From assembly GCA_013202385.1 (NCBI GenBank), contig JABMOT010000194.1, forward strand, positions 1-35,174: DNA of 35,174 nucleotides. The letters run 5' to 3'. Made by a program: the position numbers and the translations under genes. Shown in pieces: positions 24,776 through 33,810 of the stretch (its first letter is position 1; each line of letters begins with the position of its first letter). The notes under the pieces were generated by a model. It did not search any database and was not told where the DNA came from. It saw only the letters and a program-made list of their open reading frames with translations. This DNA is from Fidelibacterota bacterium (GTDB lineage: Bacteria; Fidelibacterota; UBA8477; JABMPR01).

Positions 24776-26155
24776 ATGAATACGATGACAGTTCAGAATT
24801 TGAAGTATAAGAAGAATACTATGACTTATCTAAGTAAACCGCTTTCCCGATTGCTACTATTTGCTGTTATGTTGTGCTCCCAGGGTCATTCTCAAAGTTA
24901 TTTCAACGCACTTTTTATGAATCAGTATGCTTCGACACACAGTAGTGATATAGCTCTGGCAGGATCCAACACCTCATCCTATAGTAACCCTTTCAATACA
25001 TTTAGCAATCCTGCCAACCAGGGCAAGCTGAAGGGGGTGCAACTCTCAAGTGCCTTAAATGTGCTCAGTATAAATGAAAACCGATCTTACCCTGCCATTG
25101 ATCAATTTGGTGACCGAGTAACCGATAATATCTATGTTGTTTCCCGAGGGCTGCAAAACAGTTTTTCTGGGGGTGTATCCTGGGGCTCAGGATCTCTGGG
25201 GGTATCGGCTGCCAGTATGCCGTTTAGCACGCCTGCTTTCTTTTATAAGGAAGAGCTTAGAGGAAGTCTTTATGCTCCAAACATCAATCGTGATCCATTA
25301 ATCGGCTATCATCACATTGAACAATCAGGCATCATCCAATCAAGCGGCGCAAGTGCAGGTTCCAGCTTTGGATCTTGGTCTGTCGGCCTTGCACTAAGAA
25401 TGTTGCATGGGATTGGATTAGAAAACCAATATGGTGTATCAGTTCTGGATAGTACAGACGTTTCGGCTCTGGCCAGTGCTAGCACCCTGCTAAAGACCGA
25501 ATCCTGGGGTCTGGAAAATTCCCCCCTAATCATCAATTTTGGAGTGATCAAAGATTTTGGTCTGCATTTGCGTGTTAGCGCCAGTTTTCAGTCCGGATAT
25601 TCTCTTGAATCTAAAAAACAGGGTGCCTTACCATTTTTCGAAGCAACGGAAGATCTTCCCTTGATTCAATGGGCTTCAGATACTGTTGGTGTGATTATCG
25701 ATGTTCCTGCTCAAATAGAATTGGGTCTGCGAATGAAACCATCGAATCCCTTGCCCACCTCAATCTATATCACGCTGGCGTATCAGGACTGGACCCAATA
25801 TGGTGTGACTTATAGCGATTCACTCTCCGGCGAAATTTCCGCATTTGATTTTCCCCTTCAGGAGACTTTCACCATCAGAGGGGGGATTGAACACTGGGTG
25901 AGTGATAATGTACCCTTCAGAGCTGGACTGGTTTGGTCTGAGTCGCCTATTGCCGGTGAACTATCACAAAGCCGATTTAGCGCTGGTTCCGGCTGGACAA
26001 GTGGACCCTTGCAATTTGATGTAGCTGTCCAGCTTTTTTCGGTTGAATATAATTCCATTGATCTATTCATTCCGATTGGATTGACACCTAATGCAACCGA
26101 AAAAATTCGCGAAACTCAAACCAGCTATTCAATCAGTGTGAGCTACAGCCTGTGA
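24776..26155 (+). CDS. FadL/PorV-superfamily-like outer-membrane protein
   Basis: A protein of up to 459 residues. The 24776 ATG has AAAGGATG eight bases upstream, but a cleaner signal peptide (MTYLSKPLSRLLLFAVMLCSQGHSQ) would start at 24821; 24767 is too close to the RBS. The mature part begins SYFNALFMNQYASTHSSDIALAGSNTSSYSNPFNTFSNPAN, a pattern of FadL-like barrels in FCB bacteria. It ends in SYSISVSYSL, a barrel last strand. The bulk alternates Gly/Ser-rich turns with amphipathic strands. Substrate unknown. Its place between the HhH barrel and the nucleases suggests transport or display linked to those proteins. Its stop overlaps the GTG of the next gene by four bases. Confidence 0.65.
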   Translation: MNTMTVQNLKYKKNTMTYLSKPLSRLLLFAVMLCSQGHSQSYFNALFMNQYASTHSSDIALAGSNTSSYSNPFNTFSNPANQGKLKGVQLSSALNVLSINENRSYPAIDQFGDRVTDNIYVVSRGLQNSFSGGVSWGSGSLGVSAASMPFSTPAFFYKEELRGSLYAPNINRDPLIGYHHIEQSGIIQSSGASAGSSFGSWSVGLALRMLHGIGLENQYGVSVLDSTDVSALASASTLLKTESWGLENSPLIINFGVIKDFGLHLRVSASFQSGYSLESKKQGALPFFEATEDLPLIQWASDTVGVIIDVPAQIELGLRMKPSNPLPTSIYITLAYQDWTQYGVTYSDSLSGEISAFDFPLQETFTIRGGIEHWVSDNVPFRAGLVWSESPIAGELSQSRFSAGSGWTSGPLQFDVAVQLFSVEYNSIDLFIPIGLTPNATEKIRETQTSYSISVSYSL

Positions 26156-28116
26156 AAAAGTTTCCTCTCAACAGTCTGATGATATTGATTTTGGTGTTGC
26201 TTATTTCCCAGCCCGGGATGCTGGACGGCCAGACTCGCACTTATCACAAAAAATTCGAATCAAAAGCATATCTCAAGGTTCATCTTTTGTTTACCAATGA
26301 TCTTCACGGTGGCATTGCACCTTCGAAAGCCTGGTTTATGAATCCTGAATTTCCACCGGACCTGGGCGGTGGGGCATCCATGTACCGATACGCACAAGAA
26401 ATCAGGGCTGAAGCCGCCGCAGAGGGTGCAGAGGTTTTACTGCTGGATGGTGGAAATATTTTTCAGGGAACCCCCCTGGGTATGGCCGACTCAGGTCGAG
26501 TGATGATCGAGTGGATGAACGAGATGAATTATGATGCTTCCGTGATTGGAATGCAGGATTTTATGTTTGGAGTGAGTAACCTTGCCGATCTTGATAGGAG
26601 CTCAAAATTCCCCCTTCTTGGCGCAAATATCGAGTCTGCCAATTATGATCCACAGGATTATCTAATCAAAGATTTCCAGGGGGTCAAACTGGGTGTGTTC
26701 GGTCTGACCAGCAGCAACACTCCGCACAAACTATTACCTGAACAAACCAGGGGAGCTGTATTTACCCCTGAAATTATGACTGCCAAAGAGCAAGTTGCTC
26801 TCTTGAAATCGAAGGGTGTAAACTGTATCATCGGTCTTTCACATCTAGGCGTTCCCTACCAGCGCGAAGATGAATTCGCTGAATTTGTAGACACCTATGA
26901 GGATGAAAGTGACTTTGGCAACAGAGTCATCACAAATCTTGAATTGGCCCATGTTGTGCCCGGAATGAATGTCATTGTATCTGGCGGCACAAACGCGGGT
27001 TACAATACACCTTGGGAAGATCCTCAGACTCACACACTGATCCTTCAGGGTTATGGAGGCGCCAGCAATATTGGCCATGTCATCTTGTACATTCACAAGG
27101 AGACAGGTACTCTGGCAGGGTATCGACAACCATTTTCCAGGGGTGTGCTTCTCACACTCAGCACTGATGATGCGCAACCGGATCCGGCCATGGAAAAACG
27201 ATTGCTTGCTCTGGAAAAAAGCAGAAGTGAGATAAAAAAACGCGATTTTTCAAGGGTGAAAACGATCCAGGCGGAAATAGTTTCAGCTCCACTTCTAAAT
27301 CGCTGGGACTTTAAAGTTCCGAATTTCAATCAGGATAATTTTCTGGACATAGCCACATGGAACATGGAGTGGTTCCCCAAATCCAAGGACAGCACCATCA
27401 CGGCAGTGGCTGAAATCATGCAAAAGGTCAATGCAGATGTCTATGCCGTTCAGGAGATTGGGAGTCTGGAACAATTTGCAGCCATGCTGGAGCTGTTGCC
27501 GGCATATGGTTTCCTGGTGACCAGACAGTCCTCATTTTTTGATCAGGCGATTATTTACAAAAAAAGTGTTCTTCAGTTCGTTGGTCGAGAAGAGCCCTTC
27601 GCCCATGCTGATTATAATTTTGCCGGTCGTCCTCCGCTACGGGCAGATTTCTTGTGGACAGCTGGTAAAGAACCCGTACCTATTTCAATCATTGATCTCC
27701 ATCTCAAGTGTTGCGGGAATGGATTGGAACGTCGCAAAAATTCAATGGAAGAACTCCATGAATATTTAAGCCTGGGGATGGAATGGGGTGAAGATAATAT
27801 CATTGTTCTGGGAGACTGGAATGACCAATTGGACGATGTCGGCATGCTCCAAAGTTTTACAGCATTTCTGGATGATCCCGACCATTTCCGTTTTGCAACG
27901 GCTCGCATTGCCGGGGATGTGAAGCAAGCTTCCTATCCAACCTGGCCCAGTTTTCTGGATCACATTCTCATTGGGCGGGGATTTTTTGACGAATTTGAAA
28001 ACAAGAGTACAATTCAGACTTTACCTGTTGGCGAATGGTTGGGAAGCTGGGAAAATTATGAACTCATCATTTCTGATCATCGACCCGTCCTTATGCAACT
28101 CAATATGTCCAATTAG
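26152..28116 (+). CDS. Secreted fusion: degenerate 5'-nucleotidase metallophosphatase domain plus EEP nuclease domain
   Basis: A 654-residue protein with a GTG start overlapping the upstream stop. After a signal peptide (to ~26), residues ~40-340 align with the N-terminal domain of UshA-type 5'-nucleotidases. TNDLHG (D50, H52) and SHLG (H231) are kept. The other metal sites are altered: GD is GN (N102), GNHE is GMQD (residues 133-136), and the GHxH site reads GGTN (278-281). This domain is probably not catalytic. Residues ~395-654 are an endonuclease/exonuclease/phosphatase domain with intact sites: TWNME (N404), VQE (E435), DLH (D515, H517), GDWND (D555, N557), LDHI (D603) and SDHRP (D642, H643). 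It should cleave phosphodiester or phosphate-ester bonds outside the cytoplasm. No sorting tail is seen; probably periplasmic. Confidence 0.85.
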   Translation: MKKFPLNSLMILILVLLISQPGMLDGQTRTYHKKFESKAYLKVHLLFTNDLHGGIAPSKAWFMNPEFPPDLGGGASMYRYAQEIRAEAAAEGAEVLLLDGGNIFQGTPLGMADSGRVMIEWMNEMNYDASVIGMQDFMFGVSNLADLDRSSKFPLLGANIESANYDPQDYLIKDFQGVKLGVFGLTSSNTPHKLLPEQTRGAVFTPEIMTAKEQVALLKSKGVNCIIGLSHLGVPYQREDEFAEFVDTYEDESDFGNRVITNLELAHVVPGMNVIVSGGTNAGYNTPWEDPQTHTLILQGYGGASNIGHVILYIHKETGTLAGYRQPFSRGVLLTLSTDDAQPDPAMEKRLLALEKSRSEIKKRDFSRVKTIQAEIVSAPLLNRWDFKVPNFNQDNFLDIATWNMEWFPKSKDSTITAVAEIMQKVNADVYAVQEIGSLEQFAAMLELLPAYGFLVTRQSSFFDQAIIYKKSVLQFVGREEPFAHADYNFAGRPPLRADFLWTAGKEPVPISIIDLHLKCCGNGLERRKNSMEELHEYLSLGMEWGEDNIIVLGDWNDQLDDVGMLQSFTAFLDDPDHFRFATARIAGDVKQASYPTWPSFLDHILIGRGFFDEFENKSTIQTLPVGEWLGSWENYELIISDHRPVLMQLNMSN

Positions 28117-28130
28117 TCAGTAGCGTTTTA

Positions 28131-29039
28131 ATGAGGCGAATAAGGCTATTTTGTCTGCTGCCGCTGGTCGCTGTTCTTTTTGTGACTTGCGCAGAACCGG
28201 TCATCTCAAGCATTTCCTCTGGACCTCGGATTCCGCGGATTGATGATGATACGGCTATTTCCATTATTACCTGGAACATTAGAGAAATAGATGCCAATGT
28301 GACCCAGAAGACAAAAGATCGGGTTCAGCTAATTATGGATTCCTTAGATGCTGACTTTTACTGTCTGCAGGAAATTGAACAAAAATCTGCTCTCCAGGAT
28401 ATTGTGGATAATTTGGATAGATATTCCGCCATTATTTCGAATGAAACTCGATATGATCACCTTGCTATAGTATATAAAAATACGTCCTTTCTGCCTGTGC
28501 TTACAGAGGATTTGTTTAAGAATGATGATTATAATTTCGCCGGTCGGCCTCCATTGATGGTGAATTTTGTATACAGTGTTGGAGCTGATGAGCATATCCT
28601 CAATTTGATCGATTTGCATATGAAGTGTTGCGAAGCCAATCCAAGTGATCTGGAACGCCGCCATGCTGCCACGAACATGCTTCAGGAATGGCTGCGCGAC
28701 AAGCTGGCATGGGGGGATAGCAATTTTGTGGTCGTAGGTGATTGGAATGATGATATTTATGACTCAGATGGTTCCGGTGAATACGCTTTCGAAGCTCTGC
28801 TTGAAGATCCAGAGAATTTTTACTTTGTTACGGATTCATTGGCTGCCACAGGTACTGCCCGGAATTCATCCTACCCGAGTTGGCCCAGTTTTTTGGATAA
28901 TATTCTGATCAGCGAATCTTTGTTCGATGAGTACAAAAATTCTACAGTTGAAGTGCTTCGCCTCGATGAAGTATTTGGAGACTATTCATCGGTTGTTTCC
29001 GATCATCGACCCGTGTTATGGTCCTTTACACCCAATTAA
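28131..29039 (+). CDS. EEP-family nuclease/phosphatase lipoprotein
   Basis: A 302-residue lipoprotein (signal ending LFVTC, C20) with an endonuclease/exonuclease/phosphatase domain. Conserved sites are TWNIRE (N49), LQEIE (E81), DLHMK (D161, H163), GDWND (D204, N206), FLDNI (D256) and SDHRPV (D291, H292). It is clearly paralogous to the C-terminal domain of the preceding gene, sharing DYNFAGRPPL, the KCC triplet after DLH and SYP-WPSFLD, so the two arose by duplication. EEP enzymes use divalent metals to hydrolyse DNA, RNA, phosphoinositides or sphingomyelin. The genomic setting with OB-fold and HhH proteins favours nucleic acid, but a lipid phosphodiesterase is not excluded. It is the last gene of the operon and converges on the sensor kinase. 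Confidence 0.85.
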   Translation: MRRIRLFCLLPLVAVLFVTCAEPVISSISSGPRIPRIDDDTAISIITWNIREIDANVTQKTKDRVQLIMDSLDADFYCLQEIEQKSALQDIVDNLDRYSAIISNETRYDHLAIVYKNTSFLPVLTEDLFKNDDYNFAGRPPLMVNFVYSVGADEHILNLIDLHMKCCEANPSDLERRHAATNMLQEWLRDKLAWGDSNFVVVGDWNDDIYDSDGSGEYAFEALLEDPENFYFVTDSLAATGTARNSSYPSWPSFLDNILISESLFDEYKNSTVEVLRLDEVFGDYSSVVSDHRPVLWSFTPN

Positions 29040-29120
29040 GCGCAACCCCAAGAATAGCAATCTGATCCTTCAACGGGGAATGATTCCCATTGATTTCAGG
29101 AATATAATCTGGCGGTCGTT

Positions 29121-32100
29121 TTATCCATCATAATCAGGATTGAGCGGGAATTCGATCAAAAATTGAGCCCCAGTATCCCCATTGTTCAAAACTACAGATC
29201 CCATGAGTTGATGCTCAGACAGTATTTTTACCAGGTAGAAGCCAAGCGAATGAACTGAGTCCCATACAACAGGTTTGGGTATGCCGATTCCATTGTCTGA
29301 AATCTCTAGTTGTATTCTGTCCTTATTTAGCATGGATAAACGCACAACAATCTGCTTGTCCTTTCGGGCGGGATCAGGGAAGGCATATTTCTGGGCGTTG
29401 GTCACCAGTTCATTGATGAGGAGACCACAGGGTACTGCAATGTCCACCGACAGGTTGATCTGTTCAACTTCGGTGATGATGTTTACCGGAACCAAGGGTT
29501 GTTTGAATGCAGATTGCAACTCACTGGTTAGACCATGGATATAGGTGGAAATGTCTATATTGTCCAATTCCTGGGAACGGTAGAGTGCATCGTGAACCAG
29601 CGCCATGGAGTTAATACGGTTTCTGAATTCGTCTAAGGTCTGAATTGTTTTTGGGTCGTCAATACCTGCCTTTTGTAATCCCAGGAGACTGGCAATTATC
29701 TGGAGATTATTCTTAACGCGATGGTGGACCTCCTTGATCAGGAGTTCTTTCTCGTTCAAAGATTTTTCTAAAAGATTTCGGTGCTGCACAACCTCGGTAA
29801 TATCATCCAGAGATATCATGACATGATTTGTTGAGCCATTTTCTCCCTTCAAAGGATAGACCAAAATATGGGCAACTCTGTTGCTGCCATCGGGAGCCAC
29901 AAAGCTCACCTCGGGGGCTTCAACAATTCTACCAGTCAGGGCGGCCTTAAAATGTTTCCCCAGGTTTAATTGTTGGGCAAGCGGATCAGTATTAACATGA
30001 TAATCGCGTATGATATCATCAGTACTTTTTGCAGCCCATAGTTTTTCCCAGCCCTTATTCAGGTTGGTAATGTTTCCCTCAGTATCATGGATGGCCATAG
30101 GTGTTGGAGATTGAGAAATCACGGCTCGGAAATAGTCGGCTCTAACCCGAGCGCGTTTGTGGGCTTCTCGTCTCGAATTCACCTGAGCATTCAGTTGAAT
30201 ATTGTGTCTTTCCAACTCCGTACTCCTGCGCACCAAGTACGTAGTTCTCAATCGGTACAACATGGTGAAAGCCAGCAGGATGATCATAGAAACTGCCAGA
30301 ATAAACCACCAGGATTTATAAAATTGAGGCAGCACCATGATTTGAAGCGAAATCCCAGCTTCATTCCAGACCCCATCATTATTGCTGCCCTTCACGTGAA
30401 GGGTAAAATTTCCGGACGTAAGATTGGTAAAAGTGATAATGTTTTGATGACCGCTATAGCGCCATTGATTATCAAAGCCCTCCAGGAAGTATGCATACCT
30501 GTTGCTCGGAGGGTGATAAAAGTCCAGGCTGGTAAACCGGATGCTGAAAAAGAGATCACCGGGCAGTAACATGATTTCAGGAGCTTCTGTCATCGATTCC
30601 TGGAGCACAAAACGGCCATGGTACAGTTCATTAACCTCTATGGGAGTGTTCATAATGGAGAGGTCGGTGAATTGGATCGGTGGAATGTTTTGATTTTCCT
30701 CAATTTGAGTCGGATCAAACCAGGTAATCCCCTCGATTCCGCCAAAGTAGATCAATCCGTTGTGATCCATGCAGGCCGCTGGATTAAACTCTTTACTCAT
30801 AATTCCATCGGCCAGACCATAATTGTGAAACGATTCCTGGTCCATATCAAAACGCGATAAGCCGTTGTTGGTGCTCATCCAGAGAAACCCATTTTCATCC
30901 TCGAAAATTGCATAGATGGATTCGTTGAGTAAGCCCTGAGCCTTGCCAAAATTTTGAAAAGTCTTTGTACTTGGATTAAATTTTGAAAGACCACCACCAT
31001 AGGTTGCTATCCAGAGATAACCCTGTGTGTCTTCATGAACTGCCATGACATCATTGTTTGGTAAGGAGTATGGATTATTGGCTGAACTCTTGAATTGCTG
31101 GAGCGATTGACTCTCAGGATCAAAGGCGATGAGTCCCTCATTTTCTGCGCCCATCCAAAGCAGGCCTTTTGAATCCACAAAGATGGATAAAAACGAAAAG
31201 CTTTCCATCTTTACGCCGTTGAAACTTGGTTCGCTAAAGGTTTCAAACTGCATGGTAACAGGATTCAGCATGATAAGCCCTGCTCCCCAGGTTCCTATCC
31301 AGAGAAAGCCGTCCTTATCTTCAGCAAACACGAGTATATAGTCACTTTGAAGCCAATCTTCTTGTTCAGGTTTTGGAACGATATGCTCAAAAGTAGTAGA
31401 TCCTGACCTTCGTACATCAAGAATAGTACTGGCTGAACTAACCCATAAATTGTCGTGGCGATCGATAAATATATCTTGAAGACTATTATCGCTAATGCTA
31501 CCGGGGTCTGCAGGGTCATGTTTGAATACCTCAAAGCTTTGGTCCACAGGATTAAACAGTGTGAGTCCTTCTGACCAGGTGGCTATCCATAGGCGCCCCA
31601 TGCTATCTTCTCTTATCCTCAGTATGCGGTTGTCGTGGAGACCTTCCGGATTGAGAGGGTCATAACTTATGTTAAAAAATTTCTTCCGATTGCGAGCAAA
31701 CTTGCTGACACCTCCACCGGATGTCCCCACCCAAATGATATCACCATCATCATACAGGCACCGAATGATATCATCTTTTAAGGCGGATTTGTCATAGATC
31801 TTTCTGTCGATGTGATCAATTAGGACACCTTGCGAGTTTAAGACCAGGATGCCTTCTGAATCGGTCCCGACCCATATTTTATCGGGGCTCTCCTGAATCA
31901 TCGTGAGAGCGCCAGTTTCAGGATAGCCAGGATTTATATCAGAACCGAACCCGTGATGAATAAAATGGCCACTTCTTCGATCGTAAAGATCCAGCCCGCC
32001 CCAGTTTGTACCAACCCAGAGTCTGTTATTGTGGCCGTCGTAAGTTTCAAAAATGAGATTTACATTATCATCGAAGAGAGACTCTGATATCTCAGGATCA

Positions 32101-32750
32101 TGCTGGTATGATTTTAACGCAAAGCTATTTAAATCTAGAACATTTAAGCCAGCGTTTGTTCCAATCCAAAGCTGGTCAAGGTGATCTTCAAAAAGGGAGA
32201 GGACTTGTGCACCACTCAAGCTGACATCATTTTTAACAAGGTCACCTAGTGGTTGAATCAAGCCAGAATCAGGGTTGATCCGGAAAAGACCGGACTGCTC
32301 AGTACCTACCCAGATATATCCTTCATGATCCTCATGAAGTGCAAAAATGGATCCTTTCCCCAGGGTTAGCATATCTGTGGAATTCTCAGGATAGTGGCGA
32401 AAACTCTCAGTTTTGTAAACATAGCGGTTCAATCCTGATTCGTATGTGCCTATCCATAAATCACCTTTTCGATCAGTGAGTGAACACATGATTGAACTGG
32501 AATTTATGCTTGTGGGATCCTGAGGATTATTGCGAAAATTTTTAAATGCGATTCCATCATAGCGATCTAACCCATCTTCAGTCCCGATCCAGATGAAGCC
32601 ATACTTATCCTTTGTAATGGTCATGCCACTATTTTGGGAAAGCCCATCAGTAATATCAATTGTCTCGAAAAGGTAAGGTGGTGTGCTATTACCAAATGTC
32701 AGGCCAAAGTATAAAGGTGACAGAAATAAGATTTTAATGAGACGCTTCAT
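29121..32750 (-). CDS. Reg_prop / Y_Y_Y periplasmic-sensor histidine kinase (HisKA_2 type), no receiver
   Basis: A 1209-residue membrane sensor kinase. After a signal peptide, residues ~30-690 hold 14 two-component-propeller repeats (forms of W-I/V-GT-x3-GL-x-x-F/Y), enough for two seven-bladed propellers. A Y_Y_Y Ig-like domain follows (~735-805), then one transmembrane helix (~813-833). A PAS domain covers ~871-985. The dimerisation/phosphoacceptor helix has EVHHRVKNNLQ (H1009/H1010), characteristic of HisKA_2. The ATPase domain shows NELVTNAQKYA (~1113) and ISDNGIGIP (~1153). Unlike Bacteroides hybrid systems it has no receiver or AraC domain, so it must signal to a separate regulator not in this window. 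Ligands for such propellers are often oligosaccharides; here unknown. Confidence 0.92.
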   Translation of the reverse strand: MKRLIKILFLSPLYFGLTFGNSTPPYLFETIDITDGLSQNSGMTITKDKYGFIWIGTEDGLDRYDGIAFKNFRNNPQDPTSINSSSIMCSLTDRKGDLWIGTYESGLNRYVYKTESFRHYPENSTDMLTLGKGSIFALHEDHEGYIWVGTEQSGLFRINPDSGLIQPLGDLVKNDVSLSGAQVLSLFEDHLDQLWIGTNAGLNVLDLNSFALKSYQHDPEISESLFDDNVNLIFETYDGHNNRLWVGTNWGGLDLYDRRSGHFIHHGFGSDINPGYPETGALTMIQESPDKIWVGTDSEGILVLNSQGVLIDHIDRKIYDKSALKDDIIRCLYDDGDIIWVGTSGGGVSKFARNRKKFFNISYDPLNPEGLHDNRILRIREDSMGRLWIATWSEGLTLFNPVDQSFEVFKHDPADPGSISDNSLQDIFIDRHDNLWVSSASTILDVRRSGSTTFEHIVPKPEQEDWLQSDYILVFAEDKDGFLWIGTWGAGLIMLNPVTMQFETFSEPSFNGVKMESFSFLSIFVDSKGLLWMGAENEGLIAFDPESQSLQQFKSSANNPYSLPNNDVMAVHEDTQGYLWIATYGGGLSKFNPSTKTFQNFGKAQGLLNESIYAIFEDENGFLWMSTNNGLSRFDMDQESFHNYGLADGIMSKEFNPAACMDHNGLIYFGGIEGITWFDPTQIEENQNIPPIQFTDLSIMNTPIEVNELYHGRFVLQESMTEAPEIMLLPGDLFFSIRFTSLDFYHPPSNRYAYFLEGFDNQWRYSGHQNIITFTNLTSGNFTLHVKGSNNDGVWNEAGISLQIMVLPQFYKSWWFILAVSMIILLAFTMLYRLRTTYLVRRSTELERHNIQLNAQVNSRREAHKRARVRADYFRAVISQSPTPMAIHDTEGNITNLNKGWEKLWAAKSTDDIIRDYHVNTDPLAQQLNLGKHFKAALTGRIVEAPEVSFVAPDGSNRVAHILVYPLKGENGSTNHVMISLDDITEVVQHRNLLEKSLNEKELLIKEVHHRVKNNLQIIASLLGLQKAGIDDPKTIQTLDEFRNRINSMALVHDALYRSQELDNIDISTYIHGLTSELQSAFKQPLVPVNIITEVEQINLSVDIAVPCGLLINELVTNAQKYAFPDPARKDKQIVVRLSMLNKDRIQLEISDNGIGIPKPVVWDSVHSLGFYLVKILSEHQLMGSVVLNNGDTGAQFLIEFPLNPDYDG

Positions 32751-32772
32751 GATGTGCTTGACAATATCTCCT

Positions 32773-32812
32773 TGTTAAAAACGAGTGTTCATTCTTTTTT
32801 AACACATGAACA
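32773..32812 (-). promoter_or_regulatory. Two interleaved inverted repeats just upstream of the sensor kinase
   Basis: TGTTAAAAA (32773-32781) pairs with TTTTTAACA (32796-32804), nine bases perfect. TGTTCAT (32786-32792) pairs with ATGAACA (32806-32812), seven bases perfect. The arms interleave, so in RNA only one hairpin or a pseudoknot can form. The minus-strand AAGGAG sequence (32773-32768) abuts the first arm, 17 bases before the ATG. It could be an operator or a translation-control leader. Confidence 0.5.
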
Positions 32813-33026
32813 ATTCGTTTGTGTATGCGATGGATTCGAAAATATAGTACCAAATGACCAACCTGCAACAAAGAGATGGAGCGTAATTCTTATGACATAA
32901 GGAATATTAATCGGGAATAGCTTATGAATCCGGTATCAAAATAGAAATCAAAGTCTATAAGATGAAGTGCCAGTTTACGCAATGCTCAGATCAGCAGGGG
33001 AAACTATCTAGGCTTGGCGTGTTGGC

Positions 33027-33800
33027 CTAATTCTTCCCAGGAAAAAAGACGTCCCAATTCTTAAGCGTGTCCTCGGAGGCTTGTTGACTCGCCTCCTTTT
33101 TATTGCGACCTTCACCGAAGCCAACGAGGGAGCCATCGATACTCACCTGAATCATATAAAGTGGGTCATGATCGGGTCCTGTTGTTTTCGTAATCTCAAA
33201 ACTGGGATTCCCCATCTTCAGACGCTGACATTTCTCTGCAAGTTGACCTTTAAAATTAAAGGTTTGTAATTCCTCTGCATAATCAGCTTTGCCAGCTATC
33301 ACATTGGTCTTGATCCAGCGGGCAGCAGGTTCATAGCCTCCATCCATGTAAATAGCGGCTATGAGAGATTCAATAACATCTGCCATGATGGAGTCATTGT
33401 CTCTTTGTCCAGTTCGTCTGCTGGAATCACTAAGTAAGATCCAGCGCCCCAGATCAAGTCGACTTGCACATTCTGAGAGGTAGCTGCCATTTACCAGGAT
33501 GGTGCGATATTTTGTCAGCGTCCCTTCGTTCAAGTGGAGATGAGTCTTGAAAAGAAAATCGGAAACCACCAATTGCAGAACTGCATCTCCTAAAAACTCC
33601 AGTCTTTCGTAAGAATAGCTAATATTATTTTGGCTGGCAAATGAGCTATGCGTTAGAGCACGCTCAAGGAGATGGGGTTCCTTGAAAGCATGCCCGATTG
33701 CTTTTTCAATGGTTGATAGCTTTTTCGCGAAATCATCAGACACCTGAGAAACCTCAGGTGTCTGAACTGTCTTACGAAAGATCTTCCCCAACAGGCTCAT
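33027..33800 (-). CDS. rnc: Ribonuclease III
   Basis: The track's start at 33968 lies within fabF. The ATG at 33800, ten bases after the fabF stop, gives 257 residues, a normal RNase III with a short N-terminal extension. The RNase III domain (about 25-175) contains the ERLEFLGDAVL signature (E65, E68, D72) and the second acidic pair in DVIESLIAAIY (D141, E144). A double-stranded RNA-binding domain follows (~185-255; FKGQLAEKCQ...GEGRNKKEASQQASEDTL). It cleaves dsRNA in rRNA maturation and mRNA decay. The fabF-rnc order is a common bacterial arrangement, so cotranscription is likely. A weak ribosome binding site suggests translational coupling to fabF. Confidence 0.93.
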   Translation of the reverse strand: MSLLGKIFRKTVQTPEVSQVSDDFAKKLSTIEKAIGHAFKEPHLLERALTHSSFASQNNISYSYERLEFLGDAVLQLVVSDFLFKTHLHLNEGTLTKYRTILVNGSYLSECASRLDLGRWILLSDSSRRTGQRDNDSIMADVIESLIAAIYMDGGYEPAARWIKTNVIAGKADYAEELQTFNFKGQLAEKCQRLKMGNPSFEITKTTGPDHDPLYMIQVSIDGSLVGFGEGRNKKEASQQASEDTLKNWDVFFPGKN

Positions 33801-33810
33801 AATGTTACGA

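Noticed and set aside
26152-27300. Active UshA-type 5'-nucleotidase
   Set aside because: GD, GNHE and GHxH metal motifs are all substituted; only TNDLHG and SHLG remain.
30087-30569. 160-residue plus-strand ORF opposite the sensor kinase
   Set aside because: It overlaps the PAS and Y_Y_Y coding region in antisense with no RBS or known motif.
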